Below, piece by piece: positions 24,376 to 36,339 of a stretch of 64,000 nucleotides of DNA. Within the stretch, counting starts at the first letter, position 1; each line of letters begins with the position of its first letter. The notes below the pieces were generated by a model that was not told where the DNA came from, searched no databases, and was given only the letters and a program-made list of their open reading frames with translations. Origin of the DNA: Membranipora membranacea (Eukaryota; Bryozoa; Gymnolaemata; Cheilostomatida; Membraniporidae); NCBI GenBank assembly GCA_914767715.1, contig OU612065.1, positions 35,836,001 through 35,900,000 on the forward strand. The letters are read 5' to 3'. Both the position numbers and the translations under genes were made by a program.

Positions 24376-25799
24376 AACTTGACCAATCTCAGTTTTACCA
24401 ATTTTACCAAAATCTTTGAGAAACACATCAATATTCACCTTCAGACATATTTAGAATCAAATAAAATCCTATACAATTTACAGTCAGGTTTCAGAAAAGG
24501 TTTTTCTTGCGCAGATGCTATGCATAAGATATTTAGTGATTGTCTAGACTATAAATCTCAAGGTTATTACATTTCTATAATATTTCTGGACTTTAAAAAA
24601 GCGTTTTATTGTGTTGATCATGCTATACTTCTTCAGAAATTGTCTAGATATGGCATAACTGGATCATCCCATAAACTGCTAGCTTCTTATTTAAATGATA
24701 GAAAACAATATGTAACATTCAACAAGTTAAATTCCACATTACTACCTATTCGGAAAGGTGTCCCTCAAGGCTCAATCATTGCCCCAACGTTATTTTCTAT
24801 ATTCATCAATGATCTTTTAAACTTACATCTTTTCTCTACTGTCAATGCTTACGCCGACGATACTACTTTTGTCGCCAAAAGCCACAGCATTTTTCAGTTA
24901 GAGAGATCTTGCAGTATTGATCTCAGTGAGGTAAACCAATGGTGTAAGTCGAACAAAATGGTGATCAACACTAAAGAATAACACTATCTTCTTTGTAATG
25001 CATCACCCAACACAAAATTTTCATCATCAATTTCTGGCTCTGAACTTGAGAGACAAGCCAAAACTAAACTCCTTGGCTATATGATACATGACACACTTTC
25101 ATGGACTGATCATGTTGAATATATTTCAAAAAAGCTAAAGGCTAATCTTGCACTTTTCCAGCAACGAAGATTTTGCATTGGAAGGAAAGCGACAACCTTT
25201 TTACCACCATTTCATTTTCTGTTATTTAATCTATGGTATTCATATTTACTATAACATAGCTCCTGCTCACATAACAAATCCATTATTTTTACTACACAAG
25301 CGGGCTTTTAGGCTTATCGCCTTTGTTCATTTTATTCAAAAGCATCTGATATCAACACAGGATCTTTCAAGATCATTAAATCTTCTTCCCTTACCACAGC
25401 TTGCCAGTTATTTCTCTGCCATTTATGGCTATGAAATACTCAATATGTTGGCTCCAGATTATATATGTGAGCAGTTTTTAACCAATACACATCGTTTTCA
25501 GATGAGAGACACGTATTATTTGAAACCTCCATCGAACAATTGTCTTTGCAATCTTTCTATAATTTTCAATAGCCTTCTGCAACATATCAGGTCTGCTAAC
25601 AATTTAAAGTCATTGCGAAAATATGCATCTATGTATTTCATGTCTAAGACATAACAATTTTCATTGTTAGTATTTATCTTCCATATTTCTTCGTTATTTA
25701 TTTATTCCATATTTATTTATCTTTTGGTTTATCTTGGCACAATAGGAGGACATCATTTTAATGATGAAGATTGCTTGTCAATAAACGTTTAAAAAAAAA
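24376..25799 (+). mobile_element. 5'-truncated non-LTR retrotransposon (reverse transcriptase)
   Basis: The frame at 24379-24981 holds ordered reverse-transcriptase blocks: NLQSGFRKGFSCADAM, SIIFLDFKKAFYCVDHAILL, RKGVPQGSIIAPTLFSIF and the catalytic AYADDTTF. The reading is interrupted after 24981 and resumes in other frames: KTKLLGYMIHDTLSWTDHV near 25060 and KRAFRLIAFVHFIQ near 25290, ending at 25654. An AATAAA and an A tract at about 25779-25799 close the element. It lacks the endonuclease and any first ORF, and it has frameshifts, so it is inactive. The architecture fits the Jockey/CR1 group. Confidence 0.85.
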
Positions 25800-26217
25800 T
25801 GGAAGGGAACGTCATCTTTAAATTAACTCACCACAAGCAAGGATTGGCTCTGATCCATTAATACCTGCTATTATCCACATTCTTTCAATCACTTTAATGT
25901 TACTTTTACTACCCCGGAGAAGTAAAGTATTCGCAGGAGGAAAATCAAGACTAGCCGCACATGCTTGTAAAGGCCAAATTAAATGCTAGCTAACATTAAC
26001 TCATCCTTAAACAAGCTAAGCTAAAATCTTGCAAACATCTATTCCTCTAGGGTATATCATCATATTGTTTTATATTATATGTTATATTCTATATTAAAAT
26101 AATGTATTTTCATATGTCATATATAGCAAAACATATTAAATTGTCTATTTTTTATCAGTAATAGATATTCTCGTCTGTTTTAAATACTTTATCCTTACAT
26201 TTGACCTACATGTATTA
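25800..26217. other. No gene seen
   Basis: AT-rich sequence between the retrotransposon tail and the P450 exon. It probably includes the 3' UTR of the P450 exon on the minus strand. Confidence 0.35.
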
Positions 26218-26358
26218 TTATTTCCTCAGTGAGATAGTGCCCTTAAGATTGCTCAGTGGTTTAACCAGGATCCTCTGTCCCAGTTCAAAGGTCTCCGAGT
26301 CATCTAACTTGAACATGTAGTTTTGAAAGAATTTTGCAACCAGCACTTTCATCTTCAG
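26218..26358 (-). pseudogene. Orphan last exon of a cytochrome P450
   Basis: A TTTTGCAG acceptor on the minus strand is followed by 46 codons and TAA at 26218-26220. The peptide (LKMKVLVAKFFQNYMFKL, then GQRILVKPLSNLKGTISLRK) matches the C-terminal end of P450s: the helix L continuation and the final beta strands. It resembles CYP46A1-type enzymes most, from remembered sequence. The preceding exon with the heme-binding cysteine is not found in the 370 bases before the start of duplicate copy B, nor in the copied block. It is either an exon cut off by the duplication breakpoint or the end of a gene with a very long intron. The reading frame itself is intact. Confidence 0.7.
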
Positions 26359-26827
26359 CTGCAAAATAAATTGGAGAACATGAATATAATGATATATTTT
26401 TTATTGATAATTATGTGACAAACACCCTATATGTGACAGTATGATACAACTATAAACACGTTTATATATTGATTATAAATATTTATATCCTTATGGATAC
26501 AATCAAAGAAAAAAGTGGTAAAAGTTTTACTTAGTCTAGGTCAGTTGCGAGGTCATTGAATTAAAATTGATCAGAATTATTGTGAGAAGACAACTCAAAA
26601 GACGCAGGGTTGTGCATACCAATTAGTGTCGTAGTCACAATCACTTGACTTTTGAGTGCTCTTTGGAATGATTTGATACATCTTTTCTATGCCCATATAT
26701 GTAACAGGCTACCTCTGTCGGTCGCAATTCTGATTATACTTTTGGCATAGGCTACATGATTTGTAATGAAGATATCATTTTATAACGTTATCATATTTAT
26801 TGTAATATTTATATATTTTTATTATAG

Positions 26828-27271
26828 GTGCCGGGAATTTTCATATCACGACTTGTCCAAGGAGGTTTAGCTGAAAGCACAGGTTTACTAGCAGTCAATG
26901 ATGAGGTTTTAGAAGTCAATGGGATCGAGGTGACGGGGAAATCCTTGGACCAAGTTACGGACATGATGGTTGCAAATAGCTTAAATTCAATAATAACTGT
27001 TAAACCAGTCAATCAGACAAACACCTTAGCCTCCACTTCAGCCAGACATCATCCCCATCGCCGCTCGGGCGTGTCTGTCGGGTCCAACCAATCAGCTGTC
27101 AGTATTGACAGCGATGAGGTCAAGGACCTAATGTACAAAGATGAGGATGATGATGACGAAATAAAGGACCACAACATAACTGGCGGTACACTGAAAGAGT
27201 CTGATGGTGGAATGAGTGAGAGGAAAGCTAGTAGAACCAGCGACGACAACTCAGATGCGGTGACTTTATAA
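26828..27271 (+). pseudogene. Orphan duplicate of the par-6 last exon
   Basis: This is the counterpart of 2605-3048 with its acceptor intact, but no PB1/CRIB exon lies upstream. The frame is open to the stop at 27269-27271. Of about ten base differences, four change the protein. Two hit the conserved last PDZ strand, where SSNLIITV in copy A has become SLNSIITV here. The others give a lysine for asparagine before ESDGG and AVTL for VVTL at the C-terminus. It could be used only if transcripts from the true par-6 spliced 24 kb further, which would replace the normal last exon. A decaying exon fragment is the simplest view. Confidence 0.85.
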
Positions 27272-29130
27272 TAGCCTCTGGCCCTTGTCATCGAAGAGAA
27301 TTTGTAGCCTGTGATTCACGGTTGTGATCATTATTCACCAGGCTAGATGTTGAGTTGTTGGTATAATTTACTCCAGTTTTTAGATCAGTCTATATAGCAT
27401 TAGAATCTTGGTGCTTGATAAAGCCAGATTAACTATGCACTGTGTTCATGTTACAGCCATGCATGATTCTTAAATGTTTTTCACCCTGGCTACCACTTAA
27501 ACTTTTCTCTGTATATTTACACAGCGAACGGACATTGTTGGTGACGTTTTGTATTCTCATTTTTTTAACATACAGGATGTGTCGGCAATGCAGCAGTTGC
27601 TTTTTGACATCAGTAAACATATCATTGTTGAAATATTTTCCAGAACTCTACTGTTACCTTTTATACACGATGTCAGATATGAAGATTGACAGCCTTTATT
27701 GCAAACTCTTTAGCTCTGCGCAAGTTACTGATTGTGCATCGAGATAGGGAATGACATCTCGTTTGATTGCATTACTCTAATCAATAGGCATTTTTCAGGC
27801 TAAACTAATTTGTAATTCTTGACTCTATAACATTTACCATCTACTCTTTGTTATTTACTTTACGTACTTACCTTCTACTTATACTATAGTACTACAGTTC
27901 TACTGTGCTTGATTTAATAATCAGGTTTTGGTTAGAATTAAACTTTATTGGCAAAAGCTCATCTCATTACGTCTCATTTTTCTTATTATCTTCATTGTAA
28001 CTCAACGCTGGCCAATTATGTTTATTTAAAATTGCTGATGCCAAGATTGGGTACTGGTTGAAATAATGGTTAGTGCCTAGTCATCCTATCACATGAAAAA
28101 TGTGTAGGGACACCCCATTGTGTCAGGCGCAGTTACCTACAAAGTGACTCTGCTGCAAACAGGCCAGGGGTTGTAAAGGGTATCCAATCAAAGTAGTCAA
28201 AGGTGTGCAGGATGATCAAAGGACCTTTAGCACTTGGTTGCTGAATTCCAGTACTAGATCCAGCGCTAAGCCACCTTCTAAACCTTATACACGCCAACGG
28301 AGATTTTATACCTCACAAGCTGGATTAGGCTGTGGGCGGAGTTTTCTTTTCTACATGTACTACCACACTGCCAATGTCAAGGGATGTTAACACATGGTCT
28401 GATTTTGATTATTGATTCACATAGTTTCAAGAGGGCATAGTATGTAGTAAAACTGGAATTATAGGATATAATGAAGTTCAATGGGAGAGGTTTGTTGGAT
28501 CCTGCAGCAAAAATGGGTGAATTTTGAATTGGTGGATTGGATTGGTGTATCAGACGGACTGAGGGCCTACTCACTATACTAAACTGACTGCGGTCTACTT
28601 GCAGGTATCTGGTCCTAAACAAGAGTGTTTAGTAGACTCTTTTTTATGTGACATTTACACTAAGCATAATGACAGTCATGATAGGATAAAGCATGAACCG
28701 ATTGGCTGCCGAAAAATTCCATCTCAAGGATCTCACACTCAACAAGACACCCCGGTGTGTTTGAAATCCAATACAAGAGATATTAAAACAGAATTTTGGC
28801 CAAAATTATCCCTTCAAACCCCTTATTGCACCTATATACTATTGACAAAAGGAAAAACTGCTCACAAATTACCTCAAGAATGTAGATTGTGGAATCTACA
28901 ACCCACAAGGTGGACGTCAATTTGGAGTTATCTACTTAGAAAGAGAGGAAGGATAACTTCACACATTTTACATATAACCCTAGCGATTCCAAACTAGAAA
29001 TAAAACAAGGAGCAAAACCTGCCAGGAGTGTTTTCCAAAATCATATACTGTTTGGAGGAACTATACATGCATGCAATGCATGATTAGGGAAAGGTTTTGC
29101 CTTATTAATTCCAATCCATAGCTTAGAAAG
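27272..29130. other. Non-coding part of copy B (par-6 3' UTR counterpart)
   Basis: Nearly identical to 3049-4906. Open frames such as 28599-28997 are not kept open in copy A and are not called. Confidence 0.5.
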
Positions 29131-29521
29131 GGGGCCCCCCCTAATTATAGTATAGATTATAGATGACCATTTATTAGCTTATAGGTTTGTAGGCTTATAG
29201 ATAGATGCAAGTAAAGATATAGATTTATAGATGTTATCAATGTAAAGATATAGATTTATAGATCTCTTAATGTGTGTCTCCTGTGCTCTCTTTGTGTGTG
29301 TATGGTCGTTGTGTAGCAAAGCAAACATTCAGATATGTATACAATCTAATGGGTTTTCCCCAGGTTTTTGGAATATTGGTAAGTACAATAGGTTGTTAAT
29401 TTAAAGGATTTTATGGCATTCATTAGTCCAAAAGCCACATGCCATCGCAGCGCGCTTAAGTTTATAGATTGGGATTCTTAATTTATAGATATTATAGACA
29501 GTCCTGTGTGGGGGGAGCCCC
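29131..29521. mobile_element. MITE-like DNA element (long form), copy B
   Basis: Duplicate of the element at 4907-5322, with the same flanking AGAAAG at 29125-29130 and 29522-29527. So the insertion happened before the segmental duplication. It has lost 24 bases around the CTCTAAAGTGCTGTCAG phrase. Confidence 0.8.
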
Positions 29522-29977
29522 AGAAAGCAGAATGGATTTGAGTGAAGAGGGAGAGCTAGGCTGTAGCTTCAAAGGTATTTCCCGTTCTTATCGAAGCCCA
29601 CCCCCTTCCTCCTCAAAATATTGTGAATAACATATCTGGTCTGGAACGATTTTGTCTCACAAGAATCAAAGGAAAAACTTAAACGCACCATGGTCTATAA
29701 AGCCACATTATATGCTCCTGTCGAAAACCAAATCTCTTCATTATCCCATGCTATGACCGCCCTCCTTACGCTGAGCTTGACTGGCTGTGGAAGACCTTCA
29801 ACAGCAAAAACTTGCACAATGCAGACAATTTCTCAAGTTTGAGTGAGAGAAAGGTAATTGTTCACATAACATGGACATGTTTTTGATATGGGCTCAGGTT
29901 TTATATTTTGAAGGACAGATTTAGCATAGTGTTGTATGGCTAATTTTCAAATTTGGCAGAAAGGTTTACTACCTGAT

Positions 29978-30210
29978 GTGGGTTAAAAAAATGTGGGTTA
30001 AAATCGCAAGTGTTGTCTCCATCCGAGGACTGAGAAATATCGGTGCCTTAAGGGCGCGGCCGCCGTTTTCGGCGCCAAGTTGCTCTCAGTTTGCAGGCAG
30101 GTCGGAGCACACCTGGGGCGTCATATGAGCCCAGTAGTCAGTAGACTGCAGCGGGATTCGAACCCAGGACCTCCAACGCTTGCGCGTTAAAGGGCAGGCG
30201 CTCTAACGTT
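29978..30210 (-). mobile_element. tRNA-derived SINE, only in copy B
   Basis: The insertion is absent at the matching site in copy A (near 5778). Read on the minus strand it starts with an A-box-like GTTAGAGCGCCTGCC, has a clear B-box GGTTCGAATCC (rc at 30154-30164), a GC-rich body and a 3' tail built of AACCCACAT repeats with a T run. This is the standard plan of a pol III SINE. It dates this insertion after the split of the two copies. A clear target-site duplication was not seen. Confidence 0.8.
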
Positions 30211-32044
30211 GTTGAAACGAGTTCGAAAGCTTTTTAGTTTCTAACAACCCTTTTATATCGGATCCATTGTTGAAACCGGAGGACCTTGAAATAATTTTAG
30301 ATAGCAAAGTTTTCCATCAATTTTTCTAAATATTCCATGTTTTGGCCGTATTCAGATGTCTGCTTTTTTTACGGCCAAATCATCAGAATCACTCCAAAAT
30401 TTGTTTTCTGGGTTTCTTATGACGACTTAATATCAGATCTGAAATATTGGCTTCCTAAGATGGAGGAAGAAAAATTTGATATTTTGCCAGACAGTAAATA
30501 AATGCCCTACTAATATTTTGCTGATAAATCTTACATTCTCAAAATTTTTTTTTTTAAATTCATCAATTAATACTGTTATGTGAATTTTATATTCAATATT
30601 TTGTTTATCTGTTTGTGCATTACGAAAGCACACCAATGACCCATAGTCGCATATTCATTAGATAAAAAAGTATTTTAACTTTTGAACGAGACAAAAAAGG
30701 ACTGATGGCTTGAATTTCCCACGATTCAGTTACGCAACTTCCTTGCTGTCAGCAAATTAAATAAATCACCATAGCCTCATAGCCTCAGGGAACACTCGAG
30801 GCAGCTGACTTTAAAGTGTGACGGCGTACTTGATACTTTGTTAGGGTTGATTTCAATCTAAAAGAAGCTTTTGGGAACTTTGATTGCAATTTACCTACAA
30901 AGCCAAAGCCAAATTTTACTTTCTGAGAATCACTTCGCAAATTTATTAAACTATTTTCCAACAAAAAACCCTCTGTCCAGATTGAAAATAATATTCCCTT
31001 CTCAGAATAGTGACAGAAAAAGTTGATATTTTGCTAGGAAAAAAAAGTGCAAGCCTGGCTGGATATGGTTATAGCATCAACTTCGACAAGAAATTTGACA
31101 TTTTAATCCTTTCCCAGTCGCGTGCTTAGTTGATTTTATGCAAGAAAAGACGATGGTATATTTTAAAACATGGCATCCCTTTCATTCGATGAGAATGTTT
31201 TTCAAAACTGTATTAATCATATAGATCAAATTTACTACCTTTAAATTCCCCCACACTTGGCATCGCAGTATTAGATATATATATATATATATATATATTG
31301 GCTTGTCCTTATCATTACTGAAATACTGTCACCATATTATATGTATATGTGGCAGTTTATATATTTTTTCTTAGGAAATTTTATTGTCCTACAATGGCTG
31401 AATATTGGAAAGCAGACTATTTGTCATGATTCAGCAGGGAAGAGGGTTCCCATAATGAATTCAGATGTGATTATCATCAGTCAATGCTAAATGACAATCA
31501 TGAATACATCCACAAACATGTCATCCATTGCTTGCCTAGGTTTCTAGTCCGCTAGCAAATATACTCTGCTCTTCACAAGAATAGCCATGCTCTAGTTACA
31601 CCCTGTCACAGCCCCCCTTCATTTTTGCTAATATACTGTTAAGTTTCTTCTACAGTATATCTCAGCTAAATTTTGTTGTCATGAATGTGAGCAAGTTAAA
31701 TGTGATCTGATAATATTGATATAATGTTTAGCTTTCATACAGAAACCTTCTCTGTTTAAATGGATCTGTCGTTGCATTTTTTTTTGCCATTCAAGTGATT
31801 GCATTTATTGAAGTCAAAGCATTGACAAGTATCATATTGCATTGAAATTGTGTGCGATCTGGTTTAGCAAGCGATTGATGAAGCAGTTATAATTATTGAT
31901 GTGGGAGCAAAGCGGTTTGCCATTGAATATGACAACAAAACAGTTCCGTTCAAATCAGTTCAGTTCAGTTTGGCTCGATTCGGTTCAGTCCGGTTCAGTT
32001 AGATTCAGTTCAGATATGACGAATATTGTGATAATCATCTCCTC
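30211..32044. other. Non-coding part of copy B
   Basis: Counterpart of 5780-7599, including (TA)n near 31273-31298 and the CAGTT-like array at about 31950-32012. Confidence 0.5.
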
Positions 32045-34142
32045 TTAGTTACATGGACAGTTTAACTCCGTCTCCCACACAGAGTTCCTCCATGCACCTC
32101 CACATATCTGTTTATTATTTCCTCTACACCTCGTGTTACATTCGCTGTCACTCGAGGCTCTGCCGAAGAAGTCAAAGCTGTTCCCACAGAAGCACTGAAT
32201 GTACCACTGTGCTCCAGCATACTTAAACCCTGTGAGCCATATTTTGAGTGAGTGTGGTAAATGTAGGTAAACAAAACACGCCACATGTTGTAAGGAATTA
32301 AGTTAGACAGGGAAAACGGTTTTGGTAGTAAAGGGTGGCAGGAGGAAAACTGTAGGTGCTTGTTCTCATGGGTTGACCAACGAAAGGTAATGACAAATAT
32401 AATAAAATGAAATAAACACTCTGTAAAAATCAGCAGCATGTAATCGTAATATCTCTTTTTTTAGTTCAATGAAACAGCAGTGTGTTCACTCTTAGACCTT
32501 CACTGTGTAATACTTATATATTCTTATTCAATAATAGAATGATACAAACACAGGTTTCCCATGATGATTGGGATTATTTGATGGGTAGAACTCAGCCTAC
32601 CTCTGGCTCGACAGGTGGATATACATGTGTCTACAGAAGCTATCGAGTTTGGTACCATTCCATAATAGTTTGACATGGCTCTCCTACTATGCGAGTCTTT
32701 ATAACAACCTGTAAATAGTGAGAAACAATAATTTTGAGTTATTCTATGATGGTCATGTGTGTTACATTTGGCACCATTTACTACAGTAGGCAACAATGTT
32801 TGGTTTTTTGAATAATATATCACTGGTCTTGATACGATCAGAGAATGGGCAGTTAGATAAGGTGTTCTAATTGTAAGAAAATTTGGTGGCCGACCTTTGT
32901 TTGAGAGTCCATAACTTTGCCGGGTTGCTGGTATTGGCATTTTATTATTGATCACATCCACATAGCGGAAATTTGGTTGATAATGAAATACAATTACCAT
33001 GAGAGAATTTTGAGCACTAAAACTAAGGTGTCATGGGTGATTGAGTTGTCAAATTGTACCGTTGTCACCTATAGCCATCTGGGTTTGTAATATATGCTTG
33101 CCTGCTCACCTATATATCCGGTGTCATACACAGAGTTCCTCCATGAACCACCACACTTCTGGCTGTTATCACCAGAGCACGATCTGCTGCACTCCCTGTC
33201 ATGTGCCCTGCCATACTTTGTGTATGAGTTACCACAGAAACAATATGAAGACTGAAGTCCTGCGTACCGATATCCTTCAAGTATCACGCAGAGTATGAAA
33301 GCATTTAAATGATTCTCACTCCAGGTTGAATGTAATGGTTCTCTGTCCTTATCATTATTTTTTTACAAAAAAGTGTTTTTGAGAAGAAAGTTTTGTATTG
33401 AACTCTTGATTGATTGATGATTGATCCTGGTCAATTCATGTCCTCTATTTCAATAATTTCCATTACTCATGTTTTTAACCTTTCTTATGAAAGTAATACA
33501 GCCATGATAGTCTCATTATCAAAACTTAAATTTAGATGTGAGCATATAATACCAACGAACTAAACCCATTGATAATATTATGATTACGCCATCAAAAATA
33601 ATTTTGGCACAATTTTTATTAATCTTCAGCTCAATTCTTGAAGACTAAACTAGCATCTAGATTCTTGCACTGATGTTATTGCCAAACAAAATAACTCTTT
33701 TTTTTATTAACTGAAGAATATATGACCTTATAGTACTAGGTATACCTTCAGTTCTGCATCTGTTAACACAAGTCGTCACTTTGTTTGATCCATAGATTAT
33801 ACGTTTGCCAGTCATGGCACGTACACTATTGTCCTTCCAGCACCCTCTGTATTTACCGCTGCATATATCTGAAATAAAAAATGATTAATTTTCGAATGAT
33901 CTTAGCAATTCATTTATGTTGAAAAAAATGTACGTCATTCAGTCAAAAGTCATAGAAAAAAAACTATTGAGTAAAGATTGAGTAAGAAAAGAGTTAAAAA
34001 AGAAAAGTAGTCATAACAAAATAACAATCAGAATATTTTACATGAGTTCTACGTAGTATTTCTCGTCTTGAAATACTGTGTTTATAAAATACTTACCGAT
34101 GATCAAAGTCAGTATAACTAACTTGAAAAGTTTTGATATCAT
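32045..34142 (-). CDS. Secreted protein with two WSC domains, copy B
   Basis: Exons on the minus strand: 34142-34097, 33868-33746, 33274-33110, 32708-32601 and 32229-32045, all phase 1, giving 208 residues identical to copy A by eye. The signal peptide, both WSC domains and all splice sites are kept, and so is the TATA box. Substitutions and indels between copies are confined to introns and flanks. This fits purifying selection on both copies, recent gene conversion, or a false duplication in the assembly. Function as for copy A: an extracellular, probably glycan-binding protein. Confidence 0.9.
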
Positions 34143-34201
34143 CTTCGCTCTTTTTTTTTACCAGAGATAGAGTATTTGAGTTGTACATTATAAAAGTTTG
34201 G

Positions 34202-34210
34202 CCTTATATA
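34202..34210 (-). promoter_or_regulatory. TATA box of WSC gene copy B
   Basis: TATATAAGG on the minus strand, at the same distance from the start codon as in copy A. Confidence 0.6.
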
Positions 34211-34987
34211 CCCCTAAATTCTCAAACAATTTCTTCCTGAATTGTTTTGCTTGTCAGTGTCAGGCCATCGCCTCATTAAGCACACCTTCATAAATGATGT
34301 ACGATGGCACTGCAGTTACTGAGCATGTATAATGAGGGATGACCAATATGAACCAAACAACGTGTTGTCGTACCAGACTCAGTCAGTCCGTGTGATACAG
34401 CAAAATAAATGTTTTGCTGATTTTTCCTCATTTTTTTCAGAAATCAGACGATGCTCAAAGTTTTCCTGGTGAATATTCCACAGTAAATAATTTTTTTGGT
34501 ATCAATCCCAACACATTTGCATTGGCTGAACTATCATCCAATACAAGCTCGACGATTTCTTTTTTCATCCTGATTGAGTGTAAGGAAATTTTCAGCTTTA
34601 TTCCACCTCAAAATGTTAGAGAAATTTCTGTTAACTGCATAATATAGACTCAAAGTGATTGTTACATCCCAAAGAGGACGGCTACTTGCCTGTTACCAAT
34701 CTGATCAATCTGCAAACCATTGAAACTGCCAAAATGTGTTTGTTAGCTGAAAACTTTAGAAAATAGAATAGAGTTATTTTTTGCTGAAACTGCCGAAACT
34801 TTGTCTATTTGGCCAAAGTTGAATTGATTGTATCATCTACTTTGTTCGAATATTTATGACCTGGTCACAGAGTATGAATATTCAGGGGACCGCTCATCAT
34901 TAGTTATAGCACCCTCCTTCTTGATCTTCCTGGTAAAAATCATGCATGGCCGCTAGAAACAATAATTTATATTTATGTATTTACATG

Positions 34988-35471
34988 GATGCTTTGATAG
35001 CGCAAATGATCACATCCTGCCGGAGAGAGGAACACCTTTACCTCGACGCAAAGTGCTTACAAGTAATCTTAGTAACCTGTACATTTCTCCAACTTTACAA
35101 CCACCAGAGGAAATAAAAACAGGTCAAGTAAAAGTGGCCAATCAATTGCACCACAAACAGAAAATTTCTCTGAAGTGAGACCTAAAACAAGCAATAATTC
35201 AGACAATGAGGGTTCAATGAGATCTCCCAAAGAAGTTGTTGGTCAGGCTGTGATGCTCCGGACTCCAATATCTGACTTGGAAGGAAATAGAAAGCATAGA
35301 ACTGATGAGACACTGGATTCAGATGAACATTCTTCGCTGTCAGAACCTCATGACCCAACATCAGCTGCCCACCATACAGTCAGTCATGTGAATTATGCCC
35401 CAGCAGCAGCTGTGGGGTATTTTGAGTATGAAGATGCATTAAGTGTCTATGATTGTTATACAGTTGAATAG
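34988..35471 (+). pseudogene. Terminal-exon fragment with a frameshift, unknown family
   Basis: The sequence directly after the copy B edge is open in one frame (HILPERGTPLPRRKVLTSNL, then ISPTLQPPEE, ending 35178). It is also open in another frame from about 35076, with a stop at 35469-35471 (KTSNNSDNEGSMRSPKEVV, RTPISDLEGN, YFEYEDALSVYDCYTVE). The change of frame near 35110-35125 suggests a one-base indel. The polar, serine- and acid-rich composition looks like a cytoplasmic tail. AATAAA at 35574-35579 fits a 3' end. I do not recognise the family. No upstream exon of the same gene was found, so it looks like a broken or translocated last exon. Confidence 0.5.
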
Positions 35472-35579
35472 TTTTTGTCTTGTATAACTTTGATGGTCAA
35501 CATGTTGATAACAACAATACGATTATTGTTGTTTCTTTTTGTAATGCCATAATTAATCATTTTATATCTGTTGAATAAA

Positions 35580-36339
35580 AAAGTAATCATCTCGGGATAG
35601 TGGATACACTAGAGAGTGTTTAAGAGCCCATCAACCCTGCTCCACCAATCGCCAGAAAAATTTATTATTGATTGCACCATTTTGCAAAAACCAAAAAAAT
35701 ACTGAGTTGATGGTCAAAGTTCCAAGCTTAACGAAACAGCAAACAATGCAATAAAGTAGAAGCAACCTCTGTCACGAAGGAGTAATAATCATTATCCCTA
35801 GGGGATACATCAACGTGAAACACTTACTAATCTTTGTAATCCTGAATTCTTTCACCACAAATTACATCAGTCCATAAAATCCAATACAGTCATAAATGTA
35901 TAATCACAAGACGATTAAAATCAGTAATTCTACACAAAGCATATATTTACGTAGTATTTTCATCTTAACCCATAATATGGAGCCAGCGTTCAAGATATAA
36001 ATTGATTAAAGTGCACATCATCTTATACACACACACCAAAAGAAGCCGATGAACAAAATTTTATCTATGAAGATGATAAACTGATGACAAAGATGATATG
36101 CTGTACTGTAACATAGAACTGTGATGGAAAATTAAGCAGGATTTTAATGTGTAAATTACCGCCCTACCCATCACAGTTATATCAGGTGTGTTTCTGTCCT
36201 TACAACTCACTGGTAAACCTGGTGATGAGGTAATCTGCTGGATCTGTCTTTGTGAAAAAAAAACAAAGCAAACAAATGGACAGAAGCTGAAAAATGCTAT
36301 CAGGAAGGAAGGGGACGCCGGAGCAAATGATAATCTTAT
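35580..36339. other. No gene seen
   Basis: AT-rich sequence after the poly(A)-like signal; no supported feature. Confidence 0.35.

Larger units (their letters stand above)
26730..34987. repeat. Segmental duplication, copy B
   Basis: Direct repeat of 2506-10527. It carries the par-6 last exon, the MITE-like element with the same AGAAAG flanks, and the WSC gene. Private changes are a SINE insertion of about 233 bases (29978-30210), a 24-base deletion inside the MITE-like element, different (TA)n length and scattered substitutions. It does not contain the earlier par-6 exons. The right edge is at the shared TTACATG, after which it joins a terminal-exon fragment unrelated to the copy A side. Confidence 0.95.

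Noticed and set aside
28599-28997. 132-residue open frame in copy B
   Set aside because: A one-base indel breaks it in copy A (only 4531-4773 remains open), and it resembles no family.
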